The notes beneath the pieces are model-generated. The model saw only the letters and a program-made list of their open reading frames with translations, ran no database searches and was not told where the DNA came from. Of a stretch of 41,895 nt of DNA, positions 7,244 through 14,544 are shown one piece after another. Source of the DNA: Phreatobacter oligotrophus (GTDB lineage Bacteria > Pseudomonadota > Alphaproteobacteria > Rhizobiales > Phreatobacteraceae). A program made the translations under genes and the position numbers. The stretch is from assembly GCF_003046185.1 (NCBI RefSeq), contig NZ_PZZL01000014.1, positions 1-41,895 on the forward strand. Direction: 5' to 3'. Each line of letters opens with the position of its first letter. Position 1 is the first letter of the stretch.

Positions 7244-8299
7244 TCAGCCGTCCCGGGCGGGTCCGAGCACGATCCGGGCGGCGAGCGGCAGAAGCAGGGC
7301 GATGCCGACGAAGCGGACGAGATGGTGGGCGCCGACGAAGGCGGGGTCCATGTCGAGGACGAAGGCGAGAATGGCCATGGCCTCGATGCCGCCGGGCGCA
7401 TAGGCGAGGATGACCTTGCCGGCGGGAAGGCCGGTGATGAGGGCGACAGCCAGCGCGACGACCAGCGTGACGGCGACGCCCACCACGAAGGCGCCGACGG
7501 AGGCGCGCAGGAGCTGGCGCAGTTCGACGAGGGAGGTGCCGGCGAAGCGCGCGGCGATGATCAGGCCGATGATGATGAAGCCGATGGTCATCAGCGGCTC
7601 GGGCACGCCGACCGTGACGAGGCCGGTGCCGTGCAGCACGGCGCTGGCCAGCATGGCGCCGACGGTGGCGCCGCCGGGCACGCGCAGGCGCTCCATGCCG
7701 AGGCCGCAGCTCGCCGAGAGGACGGCGAGGAGCAGGAGTTCTCCGGCCGTGTCCGCGGTGGCGGCGGGCGCGGGCGGCATAGGGATGCCGCCGAGGCCCG
7801 CCAGCGTCAGGAGGCCCGGCAGGGCGGCGACCAGCAGGACGAGGCGGAAGCTCTGGATGACGGCAACGGCGCGGGTGTCGGCGCGGGAGGCCAGCGTCAT
7901 GGCCATGACGTAGCTGAGTGCGCCGGGAATGGAGGCGAAGAAGGCGGTGTTGCGGTCGAGCCGCTCGACCCGCTGCAGGTAGAGCGTGATGCCGCCGATG
8001 ATGGCTGGCACGAGGATGGCGAGGCCGGCCATGGAGACGGGCCAGGTCATCATCAGGCGCAGCGTGTTCGGCGTCACCGCCGAGCCCATGATCGTGCCGA
8101 AGAGCAGGAAGATGGCGGTGGCGATGGGGGTGGGGACGGCGACCCTGAAGCCCGCCAGCGCCATGACGGTGGTGGCGACGAGGGCGCCCGACATCCAGGC
8201 AGCGGGAAGTCCCAGCCGCGCGAAGATCCAGCCGCCCACGGCGCCGACGAGGCCGGGGAGCGCGAAGGTCCGGAGAAAGTCGAGAACCGAAGCGGGCAT
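7244..8299 (-). CDS. AbrB-family polytopic membrane protein (COG3180 type)
   Basis: The 351-aa integral membrane protein has about ten hydrophobic helices. It is built as two related halves, each with an AGALVAT- or GATVGAMLAS-like helix-break motif, and carries the conserved SIPGALSYVMAM and YAPGGIEAMAILA segments of the family long mis-annotated as ammonia monooxygenase or AbrB regulator. The real substrate is unknown; a transport role is inferred. The open frame extends to 8413, but that would overlap the preceding Rnk-like gene by 44 nt. The ATG at 8299, preceded by GCGAGGTG, gives the usual family N-terminus MPASVLDFLRTF. Confidence 0.85.
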   Translation of the reverse strand: MPASVLDFLRTFALPGLVGAVGGWIFARLGLPAAWMSGALVATTVMALAGFRVAVPTPIATAIFLLFGTIMGSAVTPNTLRLMMTWPVSMAGLAILVPAIIGGITLYLQRVERLDRNTAFFASIPGALSYVMAMTLASRADTRAVAVIQSFRLVLLVAALPGLLTLAGLGGIPMPPAPAATADTAGELLLLAVLSASCGLGMERLRVPGGATVGAMLASAVLHGTGLVTVGVPEPLMTIGFIIIGLIIAARFAGTSLVELRQLLRASVGAFVVGVAVTLVVALAVALITGLPAGKVILAYAPGGIEAMAILAFVLDMDPAFVGAHHLVRFVGIALLLPLAARIVLGPARDG

Positions 8300-8369
8300 C
8301 ACCTCGCCCGCTTCGCACGAAGCGGCGGGCGAGGCAAAGCCACGGCGGCATGCCTGCCGGGCGCCTGCG

Positions 8370-8801
8370 TCAGGATACCGGCGAGACCGCCGTGACGGTG
8401 AGGCTGCGGTCATGGCCTGCCGGGCCCTGCCAGGTGAAGGACTGGCCGGGCGAAAGGCCGATCAGCGCGGCGCCGACCGGCGTCAGGATGGAGATGCGGC
8501 CGTCATGGATGTCGGCCTGCGCCGGCAGCACAAGATCGACGGTGCGCTCGCGGCCCTCGTGGTCGCGATAGGTGATGCGGGAGCCGAGGCCCGCGACATC
8601 GGCCGGGCGCTTCGCCGCGGGAACGATGCGAGCGCGGTCCATCTCGTCGAGAAGGGCTTCGGCCACCGCCGGCAGGCGATCGAGCGCGCCGGTGGCGAGC
8701 CCCGTGACGATGCGGTGATCGACGTCGCTGACGATGATGGCGGGACGGCCGCGGGCGCGCCGCGGGGCAGTGGAGAGGGTGGTGGTCATAGCGAAATCCA
8801 T
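8370..8801 (-). CDS. rnk: Rnk-type GreA/GreB-domain protein (nucleoside diphosphate kinase regulator)
   Basis: The 143-aa protein has a short helical N-terminal part (PAIIVSDVDHRIVTGLATGA) and a C-terminal GreA/GreB-type β-barrel (GSRITYRDHEGRERTVDLVL, then SILTPVGAALIGLSPGQSF). This layout is that of Rnk, which binds RNA polymerase in the secondary channel region but lacks the long coiled coil that lets GreA stimulate cleavage. About 140 residues is normal for Rnk. Start codons at 8801 (MDFAMTTTL) and 8789 (MTTTL) are both possible; the longer frame to 8900 has no family support. The AbrB-type gene follows 70 nt later. Confidence 0.85.
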   Translation of the reverse strand: MDFAMTTTLSTAPRRARGRPAIIVSDVDHRIVTGLATGALDRLPAVAEALLDEMDRARIVPAAKRPADVAGLGSRITYRDHEGRERTVDLVLPAQADIHDGRISILTPVGAALIGLSPGQSFTWQGPAGHDRSLTVTAVSPVS

Positions 8802-9017
8802 GGCGCCTGACCGCGCAACTCCGGCGCGGCGGGGCGGTGAAAGAAGGGGAGGGTTGTGCGTGCCGTCGGCAAAGGACCGGCGTCCCCGTGCCCGGGGCAC
8901 GCGGTGCCGGGCAGGGGTCAGACGCCGAAGATCAGCGTCGAGGTCGGGGCGATGGTGCGGCCGGCGCAGGTCATGGTGGGACTGTCAGGGTCCGATGTGG
9001 CGGCGTCAAGGCAGGGC

Positions 9018-10655
9018 TCAATCCTTGAGCCGGACCTCCAGCGCCTCGATGCGGTCGGCCTCGCCCGGCGGCTTGTCCCAGCGGATGCGGGCGATGCGCG
9101 GAAAGCGCATGGCGACGCCGGATTTGTGCCGCGTCGAGCGCTGCAGGCCCTCGAAGGCGATCTCCAGAACGAGCCCCTCGGTCGGGCTGTGGACGACCTC
9201 GCGCACCGGGCCGAAACGGTTGACGGTGTTGTTGCGCACGAAGCGGTCGAGCTGGCCGAGCTCCTCGTCGGTGAAGCCGAAATAGGCCTTGCCGACCGGG
9301 ACCAGCTCGTCGCCCGAGGGACCGGCGCGCCAGACGCCGAAGGTGAAGTCGGAATAGAAGCTGGAGCGCTTGCCGTGGCCGCGCTGGGCGTACATCAGCA
9401 CGCAGTCCACCGCCATCGGGTCGCGCTTCCACTTGTACCAGAGGCCTTTTGGCCGCCCCGGCATGTAGGCGGAATCCCGCCGCTTGATCATCAGGCCCTC
9501 GATGGCCTCGGCATCCTCGCCCGCCGCGGCGGAGGCCGGGTCGAGGCGGGAGGCGGCGAGCGCCTCCCAGGTGTCGAAGGGCACGAGCGGCGAGAGGTCG
9601 ATGCGCGGCGAGCCGATGCCGGCGATGAAGCTCTCCAGCAGCGCGCGGCGGGCCGCGAAGGGCTTGTCGCGCAGGTCCTCGCCCTCGGCGACGATGAGGT
9701 CATAGGCGCGGATATGGGCGGGGAAGTCGACCAGCATGGCCGGTGTCACCTGCTTGCGGTTCAGCCGCTGCTGCAGGACGTTGAAGCTCTGGACGCGGCC
9801 CTCGCGCAGCACCAGCAACTCGCCGTCGATGGCGCCGTCGAAGGTCATGGCCTCCGCGAGGTCCGGAAAGGCGGCGGAGATGTCCTCGCCGGTGCGCGAA
9901 TAGAGCCGCGCCACGCGCCGTCCGTCGGGGAGGGTGCCGGCGGCGGCCTGGACGCGGATGCCGTCCCACTTCCACTCCGCGGCGAAATCGGCGGGCTCGA
10001 GCTTGCCGAAATCCTCGTCCTCGATGCCGTGGGCGAGCATGGGCGGCCGGAAGGGCGCGGGATCGATGGCCTCCGGGCGCGGCCCGCGGCCCTCGACCCA
10101 GGCGAAGAGCTCCTCGTAGGGCGGCTTGAGGCCCGGCCAGACCAGCTCGATCTCGTCGGGATCGCGATCGCCCAGCGCCGCCACGGCCGTCTTGGCGAGG
10201 CGGGCGGAGACGCCGATGCGCAGCGATCCGGTGATGAGCTTGAGCAGCGCCCAGCGGCCGGTCTCGTCGAGATGGTCGAGCCAGCCGGCGAGGATCCGCG
10301 GCAGCGCGGTCTTCGAGGTGGTGGCGAGGGTGGCGACCACCTCCGAGAGGGTCGGCGGCGGCTCGTTGCGGGCAGGGCCCTCGGGCGCCGGCCACATCAG
10401 CGCGACGGTCTCCGAGAGGTCGCCGACATAGTCGTAGGAGAGGCCGAAGAGGACGGGATCGGTGCGCTCGGCGATGAGGCCGCGCACGAGGCCCGCCTTG
10501 GCATTGCGGAAGGAGAGGGCGCCGGTCATGGCCGCCAGGGCAAAGCCGCGTTCGGGATCGGGCACCGAGCGGAAATGATCGGCGATCAGCGCCAGCTTGG
10601 CGTTGCGGCGCGGCTCATAGGCGAGGCGGTCGAGCAGGGCGGCGAAGCGGTTCAT
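9018..10655 (-). CDS. ATP-dependent DNA ligase (cisplatin damage response type)
   Basis: A 545-aa ligase that seals nicks using ATP, acting in DNA repair rather than replication (bacteria replicate with the NAD-dependent LigA). An N-terminal helical DNA-binding domain (1-200) is followed by the adenylation domain, with nucleotidyl-transferase motif I KWDGIR (Lys229 forms the ligase-AMP adduct), downstream motifs SRTGEDISA, FDGAIDGELLV and EGLMIKRRDSAYMPGR, and a C-terminal OB domain. This is the class known as cisplatin damage response ATP-dependent DNA ligase (TIGR04120). Its ATG overlaps the TGA of the exonuclease gene as ATGA, so the two are translationally coupled. The helicase and phosphoesterase partners often found with this pair are not in the window. 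Confidence 0.93.
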   Translation of the reverse strand: MNRFAALLDRLAYEPRRNAKLALIADHFRSVPDPERGFALAAMTGALSFRNAKAGLVRGLIAERTDPVLFGLSYDYVGDLSETVALMWPAPEGPARNEPPPTLSEVVATLATTSKTALPRILAGWLDHLDETGRWALLKLITGSLRIGVSARLAKTAVAALGDRDPDEIELVWPGLKPPYEELFAWVEGRGPRPEAIDPAPFRPPMLAHGIEDEDFGKLEPADFAAEWKWDGIRVQAAAGTLPDGRRVARLYSRTGEDISAAFPDLAEAMTFDGAIDGELLVLREGRVQSFNVLQQRLNRKQVTPAMLVDFPAHIRAYDLIVAEGEDLRDKPFAARRALLESFIAGIGSPRIDLSPLVPFDTWEALAASRLDPASAAAGEDAEAIEGLMIKRRDSAYMPGRPKGLWYKWKRDPMAVDCVLMYAQRGHGKRSSFYSDFTFGVWRAGPSGDELVPVGKAYFGFTDEELGQLDRFVRNNTVNRFGPVREVVHSPTEGLVLEIAFEGLQRSTRHKSGVAMRFPRIARIRWDKPPGEADRIEALEVRLKD

Positions 10656-11701
10656 GCCGCCGGCTCCACGCTGGCGGGGGCGAGGTCGGCGGGCTCGGCC
10701 TCGCCCTCCTCGCCATAGCCGACGATGCGCAGCGGCCGCGCGCGCAAGCCCACCGTGCCGCACCAGTGGACGAGCGCGTCCTCCTGGCCATGGGTGACCC
10801 AGACCTCGGAGGCGCCGGTCTCGCGAATGGTCTCGCGCAGCTCGTCCCAGTCGGAATGGTCGGAAATGATCAGCGGCAGCTCGACGCCGCCCTGCCGCGC
10901 CCGCGCCCTCACCCGCATCCAGCCCGAGGCGAAGGCGGTGACCGGATCGGGGAAACGGCGGGCCCAGAGGTCCTTCATCGAGCCCGGCGGGCAGAGCACG
11001 ACGGCACCGCCCAGGGATTTTCGGTCGGCAGCTTTCACCAGCCGCACCTCGCCGAGGTCGATGCCCTCGGCCTCGTAGAAGCGCGTCAGCTTCTCGGCTG
11101 CGCCATGCATGTAGATCGGCTGGTCCCAGCCGGCTGCGCGCACCAGCGACATGACCCGCTGCGCCTTGCCCAACGCATAGGCGCCGACGAGATGGGCGCG
11201 ATCCGGGAACAGCCGCAGGGAGGCGAGGAGCTTTGCCACCTCCGCCGCCGGGTCGGGATGGCGGAAGACCGGCAGGCCGAAGGTCGCCTCGGTGATGAAG
11301 ACGTCGCAGGGCACGACCTCGAAGGGCTCGGCGGTCGGGTCACGGCCGCGCTTGTAGTCACCCGAGGCGACGATGGTGAGCCCCTTCCAGCTGACCGCGA
11401 TCTGCGCCGAACCGAGGATGTGGCCGGCGGGATGGAAGGTGAAGGTGACGCCGTTGATGGTGACCGGCCGCCCCCATGCGGCGGCCTGCGTCGTCCCGGC
11501 GAAATCCTCGCCGTAGCGGATCGCCATGATCTTCAGCGTCGTGCCCGTGGCCAGCACGGCGCCATGGCCGGGGCGGGCATGGTCGGAATGGCCGTGGGTG
11601 ATGAGCGCCTTCTCCACCGGCCGCACCGGGTCGATATAGACATCGGCCGGCGGACAATAGAGGCCCCGCGGCGTCGGCTGGAGGAGGTCGTCGGGGCGCA
11701 T
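10652..11701 (-). CDS. Ligase-associated DNA exonuclease (metallo-β-lactamase fold)
   Basis: The 349-aa metal-dependent nuclease belongs to the metallo-β-lactamase/β-CASP superfamily (SNM1/Artemis relatives). The zinc-binding motif HGHSDH is at residues 36-41, further ligands are in HPAGHILGSAQ and VASGDYKRGRD, and the β-CASP portion includes AYALGKAQRVM and LIISDHSDWDEL. It matches the ligase-associated DNA exonuclease family (TIGR04122). Sitting immediately upstream of, and overlapping, the ligase gene, it probably trims ends before sealing. The start at 11701 gives the familiar MRPDDLLQPTPRGLYCPP; the longer open frame upstream is the shadow of the divergent genes. An 87-nt gap to the divergent small gene holds both promoters. 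Confidence 0.92.
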   Translation of the reverse strand: MRPDDLLQPTPRGLYCPPADVYIDPVRPVEKALITHGHSDHARPGHGAVLATGTTLKIMAIRYGEDFAGTTQAAAWGRPVTINGVTFTFHPAGHILGSAQIAVSWKGLTIVASGDYKRGRDPTAEPFEVVPCDVFITEATFGLPVFRHPDPAAEVAKLLASLRLFPDRAHLVGAYALGKAQRVMSLVRAAGWDQPIYMHGAAEKLTRFYEAEGIDLGEVRLVKAADRKSLGGAVVLCPPGSMKDLWARRFPDPVTAFASGWMRVRARARQGGVELPLIISDHSDWDELRETIRETGASEVWVTHGQEDALVHWCGTVGLRARPLRIVGYGEEGEAEPADLAPASVEPAA

Positions 11702-11788
11702 GGGGAAGCGGCTGCTCTTCACGAAAAGGGGAACGGTGCGACGTCCCGGGCTTTTGCGTCGGGTCGCATTGTGGACTAGATAAACGCC

Positions 11789-11959
11789 ATGTCGACCCGG
11801 ACGGTTCAGCAGCCTTCGTCCAGCGTCCCGCGCCTCGCCAAATGGGCGACCGGGGTGGGCGTTGCCGCGCTGCTCGCCGCCTCGGGTCTCCTCTGGTGGA
11901 CGCAGGGCGCCAAGGTCTTCCTCGACACGCTCGCCGCCGGCCTCGCCTGGTGCTTCTGA
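11789..11959 (+). CDS. Small single-pass membrane protein upstream of SCO1
   Basis: A 56-aa protein beginning MSTRTVQQPSSSVPRLAKW, with one hydrophobic helix (about residues 20-37, TGVGVAALLAASGLLWW) and ending FLDTLAAGLAWCF. It is too short for routine gene calling but has an ATG, a good open frame and high-GC codon use, and ends 7 nt before the SCO1 gene in the same direction. Small proteins of this shape beside SCO genes are known in rhizobia as hypotheticals. An accessory role in copper delivery to cytochrome oxidase is inferred only from position. Confidence 0.65.
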   Translation: MSTRTVQQPSSSVPRLAKWATGVGVAALLAASGLLWWTQGAKVFLDTLAAGLAWCF

Positions 11960-11966
11960 GCCTGAC

Positions 11967-12593
11967 ATGACCGACAAGACGCCTGCTTCGCCCGCCAAGG
12001 GCCCGCGCTCCGTCGCGCTGCTGCTCTCCCTCGCCCTGCTGGTCGGTGGTCTCGGCATTCTCGCCGCCGTGGTGCATTTCACCATGCCGCGCGGCGGCCA
12101 GCTCGCCTCCAGCCCCTCCGCCATCGGCGGCGCCTTCGCGCTCACCGACCAGACCGGCAAGGCGGTGAGCGAGCAGGACCTGATGGGCAAGCCGAGCCTG
12201 GTCTTCTTCGGCTTCACCCATTGCCCCGACATCTGCCCGACCAAGCTCTTCGAGATCACCCAGATGCTCGACCAGCTCGGCACCGACGCCACGAAGGTCA
12301 ACGTGGTCTTCATCACCGTCGATCCGGCGCGGGACACGGCCGAGCTGCTCTCCACCTATCTCGGCAGCTTCCACGCCGGCATCCGCGGCTTCACCGGTAC
12401 CGAGGAGCAGGTGACGGCGGCGATGCGGGCCTATCGCGCCTATGCGCGCAAGGTGCCGCTCGACGCCGGCGGCTACACGATGGACCACACGACCTTCGTG
12501 TACCTGATGGACCGGCGCGGCCAGTTCGTCTCGACCTTCGACGTCGCCCGCGACCCGGCGAAAGCCGCCCAGGACCTGCGCCGCTACCTCTGA
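11967..12593 (+). CDS. SCO1/SenC/PrrC family copper chaperone
   Basis: A 208-aa membrane-anchored thioredoxin-fold protein. Residues 14-38 form an uncleaved signal-anchor that leaves the globular domain in the periplasm. The copper-binding set is complete: Cys86 and Cys90 in THCPDICP and His174 in TMDHTTF. Family members deliver copper to, or reduce, the CuA centre of cytochrome c oxidase. The ATG lies just after the stop of the small membrane protein gene, indicating one transcript. Confidence 0.93.
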   Translation: MTDKTPASPAKGPRSVALLLSLALLVGGLGILAAVVHFTMPRGGQLASSPSAIGGAFALTDQTGKAVSEQDLMGKPSLVFFGFTHCPDICPTKLFEITQMLDQLGTDATKVNVVFITVDPARDTAELLSTYLGSFHAGIRGFTGTEEQVTAAMRAYRAYARKVPLDAGGYTMDHTTFVYLMDRRGQFVSTFDVARDPAKAAQDLRRYL

Positions 12594-12660
12594 TCGGGCG
12601 GCGCCCGATACCGTTCCCCCTTCGTTCGTGATGCGGCGCCGAATCACCTAGAGTGCAGGC

Positions 12661-13842
12661 ATGTCCGACATCCTCCTCGTCATCGGCGGCCGCCCCGTCA
12701 CGGCCGGCGAACTCGTCCTCGGCCTCCTCGGCTTCGCGGTGCTGCTGCTCGTGGTGGTCTTCGTGGCTCTGCGCCGGCAGGCCGCCGCCCAGGCCCTGGA
12801 AGCCGAGCGCTCTGTCATCCATGCCCAGGAGCTGGAGGAGCGGATGGGCGAGATGACCCGCATCCAGGCGGAACTGACCGGCCGGCTCCAGGCCATGGCC
12901 GAGGGGCTCGGCTCCCGCCAGAACGACCTCGCCAAGCAGCTCGGCGACCGCCTCGACGGCATGACGACGCGGATCGGTCAGTCGCTCGAGGGCCAGTCCA
13001 AGACGACGATGGAGAACCTCGGCAAGCTCAACGAGCGGCTTGCCGTCATCGACAATGCCCAGCGCAACATCACCGATCTCGCGGGCCAGGTGGTGACGCT
13101 GAAGGACGTGCTGGCCAATAAGCAGGCGCGCGGCGCCTTCGGCCAGGGGCGGATGGAGGCGATCCTCACCGACGCCCTGCCGCGCAACGGCTTCCAGCTG
13201 CAGCCGACGCTCTCCAACGGCAAGCGGCCCGATGCGGTCATCCGCCTCGCGGGCGACAGCCGCGGCCTCGTGGTCGATGCCAAGTTCCCGCTGGAGGCGG
13301 TGACGCTGTGGCGCGAGGCCAAGGCCGAGGAGGTCAAGCGCCTCGCCGCGCAGCGGCTCCGGCAGGATCTCTCCGTCCACATCAAGGACATCGCCGAGAA
13401 ATACCTGCTGGCGGGCGAGACGCAGGACGTGGCGCTGATGTTCGTGCCCTCGGAAGGCATCTATGCCGACCTCAACGAGTTCTTCGACGACGTGATGCAG
13501 AAGGCGTTCCGCGCGCGCGTGCTGGTCGTCTCGCCCTCGCTGCTGATGCTGGCGGTGCAGGTGGTGCAGGGCCTCCTGAAGGACGAGCGGATGCGCGAGG
13601 AGGCCCGCGTCATCCAGAAGGAAGTCTCGCTGCTGCTGGATGATGTGGGGCGGCTGACGGACCGGGTGCTGAACCTGCAGCGGCATTTCGGCCAGGCGCA
13701 GGACGATATCGGCCAGATCATCACCTCGTCGGAGAAGATCACCAAGCGCGGGGCGCGGATCGAGGCGCTGGAATTCGACGAGCCGGCGGCCCAGCCGCCG
13801 CTCGCCAAGCTGCCGCTCAAGGGGTCAATGGCAGCGGAGTGA
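12661..13842 (+). CDS. rmuC: DNA recombination protein RmuC
   Basis: A 393-aa protein with an N-terminal hydrophobic helix (about residues 12-36), a coiled-coil region (about 38-150), and the conserved RmuC nuclease-like domain (about 150-340). That domain includes LANKQARGAFGQGRMEAIL, VDAKFPLEA and EKYLLAGETQDVALMFVPSE. RmuC limits rearrangements between inverted repeats in E. coli; biochemically it is only predicted to be a nuclease (PD-(D/E)XK-like core with VVDAKFPLE). The start is the ATG 67 nt after the SCO1 stop. Two long repeats of opposite orientation lie immediately downstream. Confidence 0.93.
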   Translation: MSDILLVIGGRPVTAGELVLGLLGFAVLLLVVVFVALRRQAAAQALEAERSVIHAQELEERMGEMTRIQAELTGRLQAMAEGLGSRQNDLAKQLGDRLDGMTTRIGQSLEGQSKTTMENLGKLNERLAVIDNAQRNITDLAGQVVTLKDVLANKQARGAFGQGRMEAILTDALPRNGFQLQPTLSNGKRPDAVIRLAGDSRGLVVDAKFPLEAVTLWREAKAEEVKRLAAQRLRQDLSVHIKDIAEKYLLAGETQDVALMFVPSEGIYADLNEFFDDVMQKAFRARVLVVSPSLLMLAVQVVQGLLKDERMREEARVIQKEVSLLLDDVGRLTDRVLNLQRHFGQAQDDIGQIITSSEKITKRGARIEALEFDEPAAQPPLAKLPLKGSMAAE

Positions 13843-13880
13843 GCGGGCGTTGGAAGGCCTGCCTGAGCAATCCGGGTGTC

Positions 13881-13936
13881 TTGCACAACCGAAGTGCGTC
13901 CTTCGAGGCTCGCTTCGCTCGCACCTCAGGATGAGG
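13881..13936 (+). repeat. Interspersed palindromic repeat, copy A
   Basis: This 56-bp copy matches copy B (14010-14065) in inverted orientation with a single mismatch. The 45-bp core 13892-13936 is identical to those of copies B and C. It begins AAGTGCGTCCTTCGAGG and ends CCTCAGGATGAGG; the ends can pair imperfectly around GCTCGCTTCGCTCGC. After the core, A and C share about 20 further bases. Confidence 0.9.
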
Positions 13937-14009
13937 GAGGGGGTGTCCTGCAGGGAGGTTGTCCGGCCTCCTGGCGGCTTCAACCGCTGCGAATGCCAAG
14001 CACCACCAT

Positions 14010-14065
14010 CCTCATCCTGAGGTGCGAGCGAAGCGAGCCTCGAAGGACGCACTTGGGTTGTGCAA
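14010..14065 (-). repeat. Interspersed palindromic repeat, copy B (inverted)
   Basis: Reverse-orientation copy, 73 bp from copy A, so A and B together could form a 56-bp stem in single-stranded DNA or RNA. Its 45-bp core (14010-14054) is the exact reverse complement of the core of copy C. It sits 27 bp before the GIY-YIG pseudogene. Confidence 0.9.
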
Positions 14066-14092
14066 GGCACCTGCCTCAGCCACCATTCGAAG

Positions 14093-14389
14093 ATGGCCGC
14101 CTTCGTCTACATCCTGCGCTGCTCGGACGGATCGTTCTATGTGGGCTCGACGCGGGCCGAGGATGTCGACCGCCGCCTCTCGGAACACTAGCAAGGTCTT
14201 CAAGACGGGTACACTGCCGCCCGCCTTCCGGTGAGCCTCGTCTGGTCCGGAGAATTCGACCTGATCACGGAGGCCATCGCCTTCGAGCGCAAGCTGAAGG
14301 GCTGGAGCAGGGCGAAGAAGGAAGCTGTGATCGCCGGGCACTGGCATAAGCTGCCTGAACTCGCCTCGCGGCCCCGGACGCGGCTCTGA
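14093..14389 (+). pseudogene. GIY-YIG endonuclease, interrupted by one TAG codon
   Basis: Reading from the ATG at 14093, the frame gives MAAFVYILRCSDGSFYVGST, then RAEDVDRRLSEH, a TAG stop at 14189-14191, and continues without any shift through QGLQDGYTAARLPVSLVW, FERKLKGWSRAKKEAVIAG and on to TGA at 14387. This is a complete small GIY-YIG domain protein (UPF0213/YhbQ-like, about 98 aa): VYIL and YVG form the GIY-YIG pair, with Arg9, the SEH helix and the later Glu in AFERKLKGW. A single substitution such as CAG to TAG explains the break, so the loss looks recent. It lies between inverted repeats B and C. Confidence 0.85.
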
Positions 14390-14402
14390 GCTGCAGTCCG
14401 GC

Positions 14403-14459
14403 AAGTGCGTCCTTCGAGGCTCGCTTCGCTCGCACCTCAGGATGAGGGAGGGGGTGTCC
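14403..14459 (+). repeat. Interspersed palindromic repeat, copy C
   Basis: Direct copy of A: the 45-bp core (14403-14447) is identical, and the match continues through GAGGGGGTGTCC and a GCAGGGAG tract with one mismatch. It starts 13 bp after the stop of the GIY-YIG pseudogene and ends about 85 bp before the end of dnaJ, which is convergent. Confidence 0.9.
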
Positions 14460-14544
14460 GGCAGGGAGCCTTGGACGGCAGGCCGCGCGAGGCAGCGGCG
14501 GGAGGCACCTGTGCGCTACGCCTTCCCCGCCCCGATCTCTCGCC

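Larger units (their letters stand above)
14010..14447 (+). mobile_element. Candidate mini-element: GIY-YIG gene between perfect 45-bp inverted repeats
   Basis: Repeat cores B (14010-14054) and C (14403-14447) are perfect inverted copies of 45 bp that enclose one small GIY-YIG nuclease gene and almost nothing else. The 438-bp unit therefore has the layout of a minimal mobile element, with a nuclease in place of a transposase. That the repeats are moved by the nuclease is an inference; the repeats and the gene are seen directly. Confidence 0.4.

Noticed and set aside
8918-8974. 18-codon ORF on the minus strand between rnk and the ligase gene
   Set aside because: It has an ATG and a stop but is too short to support without conservation, and no clear ribosome-binding site precedes it.
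13881-14459. CRISPR array
   Set aside because: There are three repeat copies, but they alternate in orientation and one gap contains a gene, so this is an interspersed palindromic repeat cluster and not an array. I saw no other regularly spaced repeats in the window.
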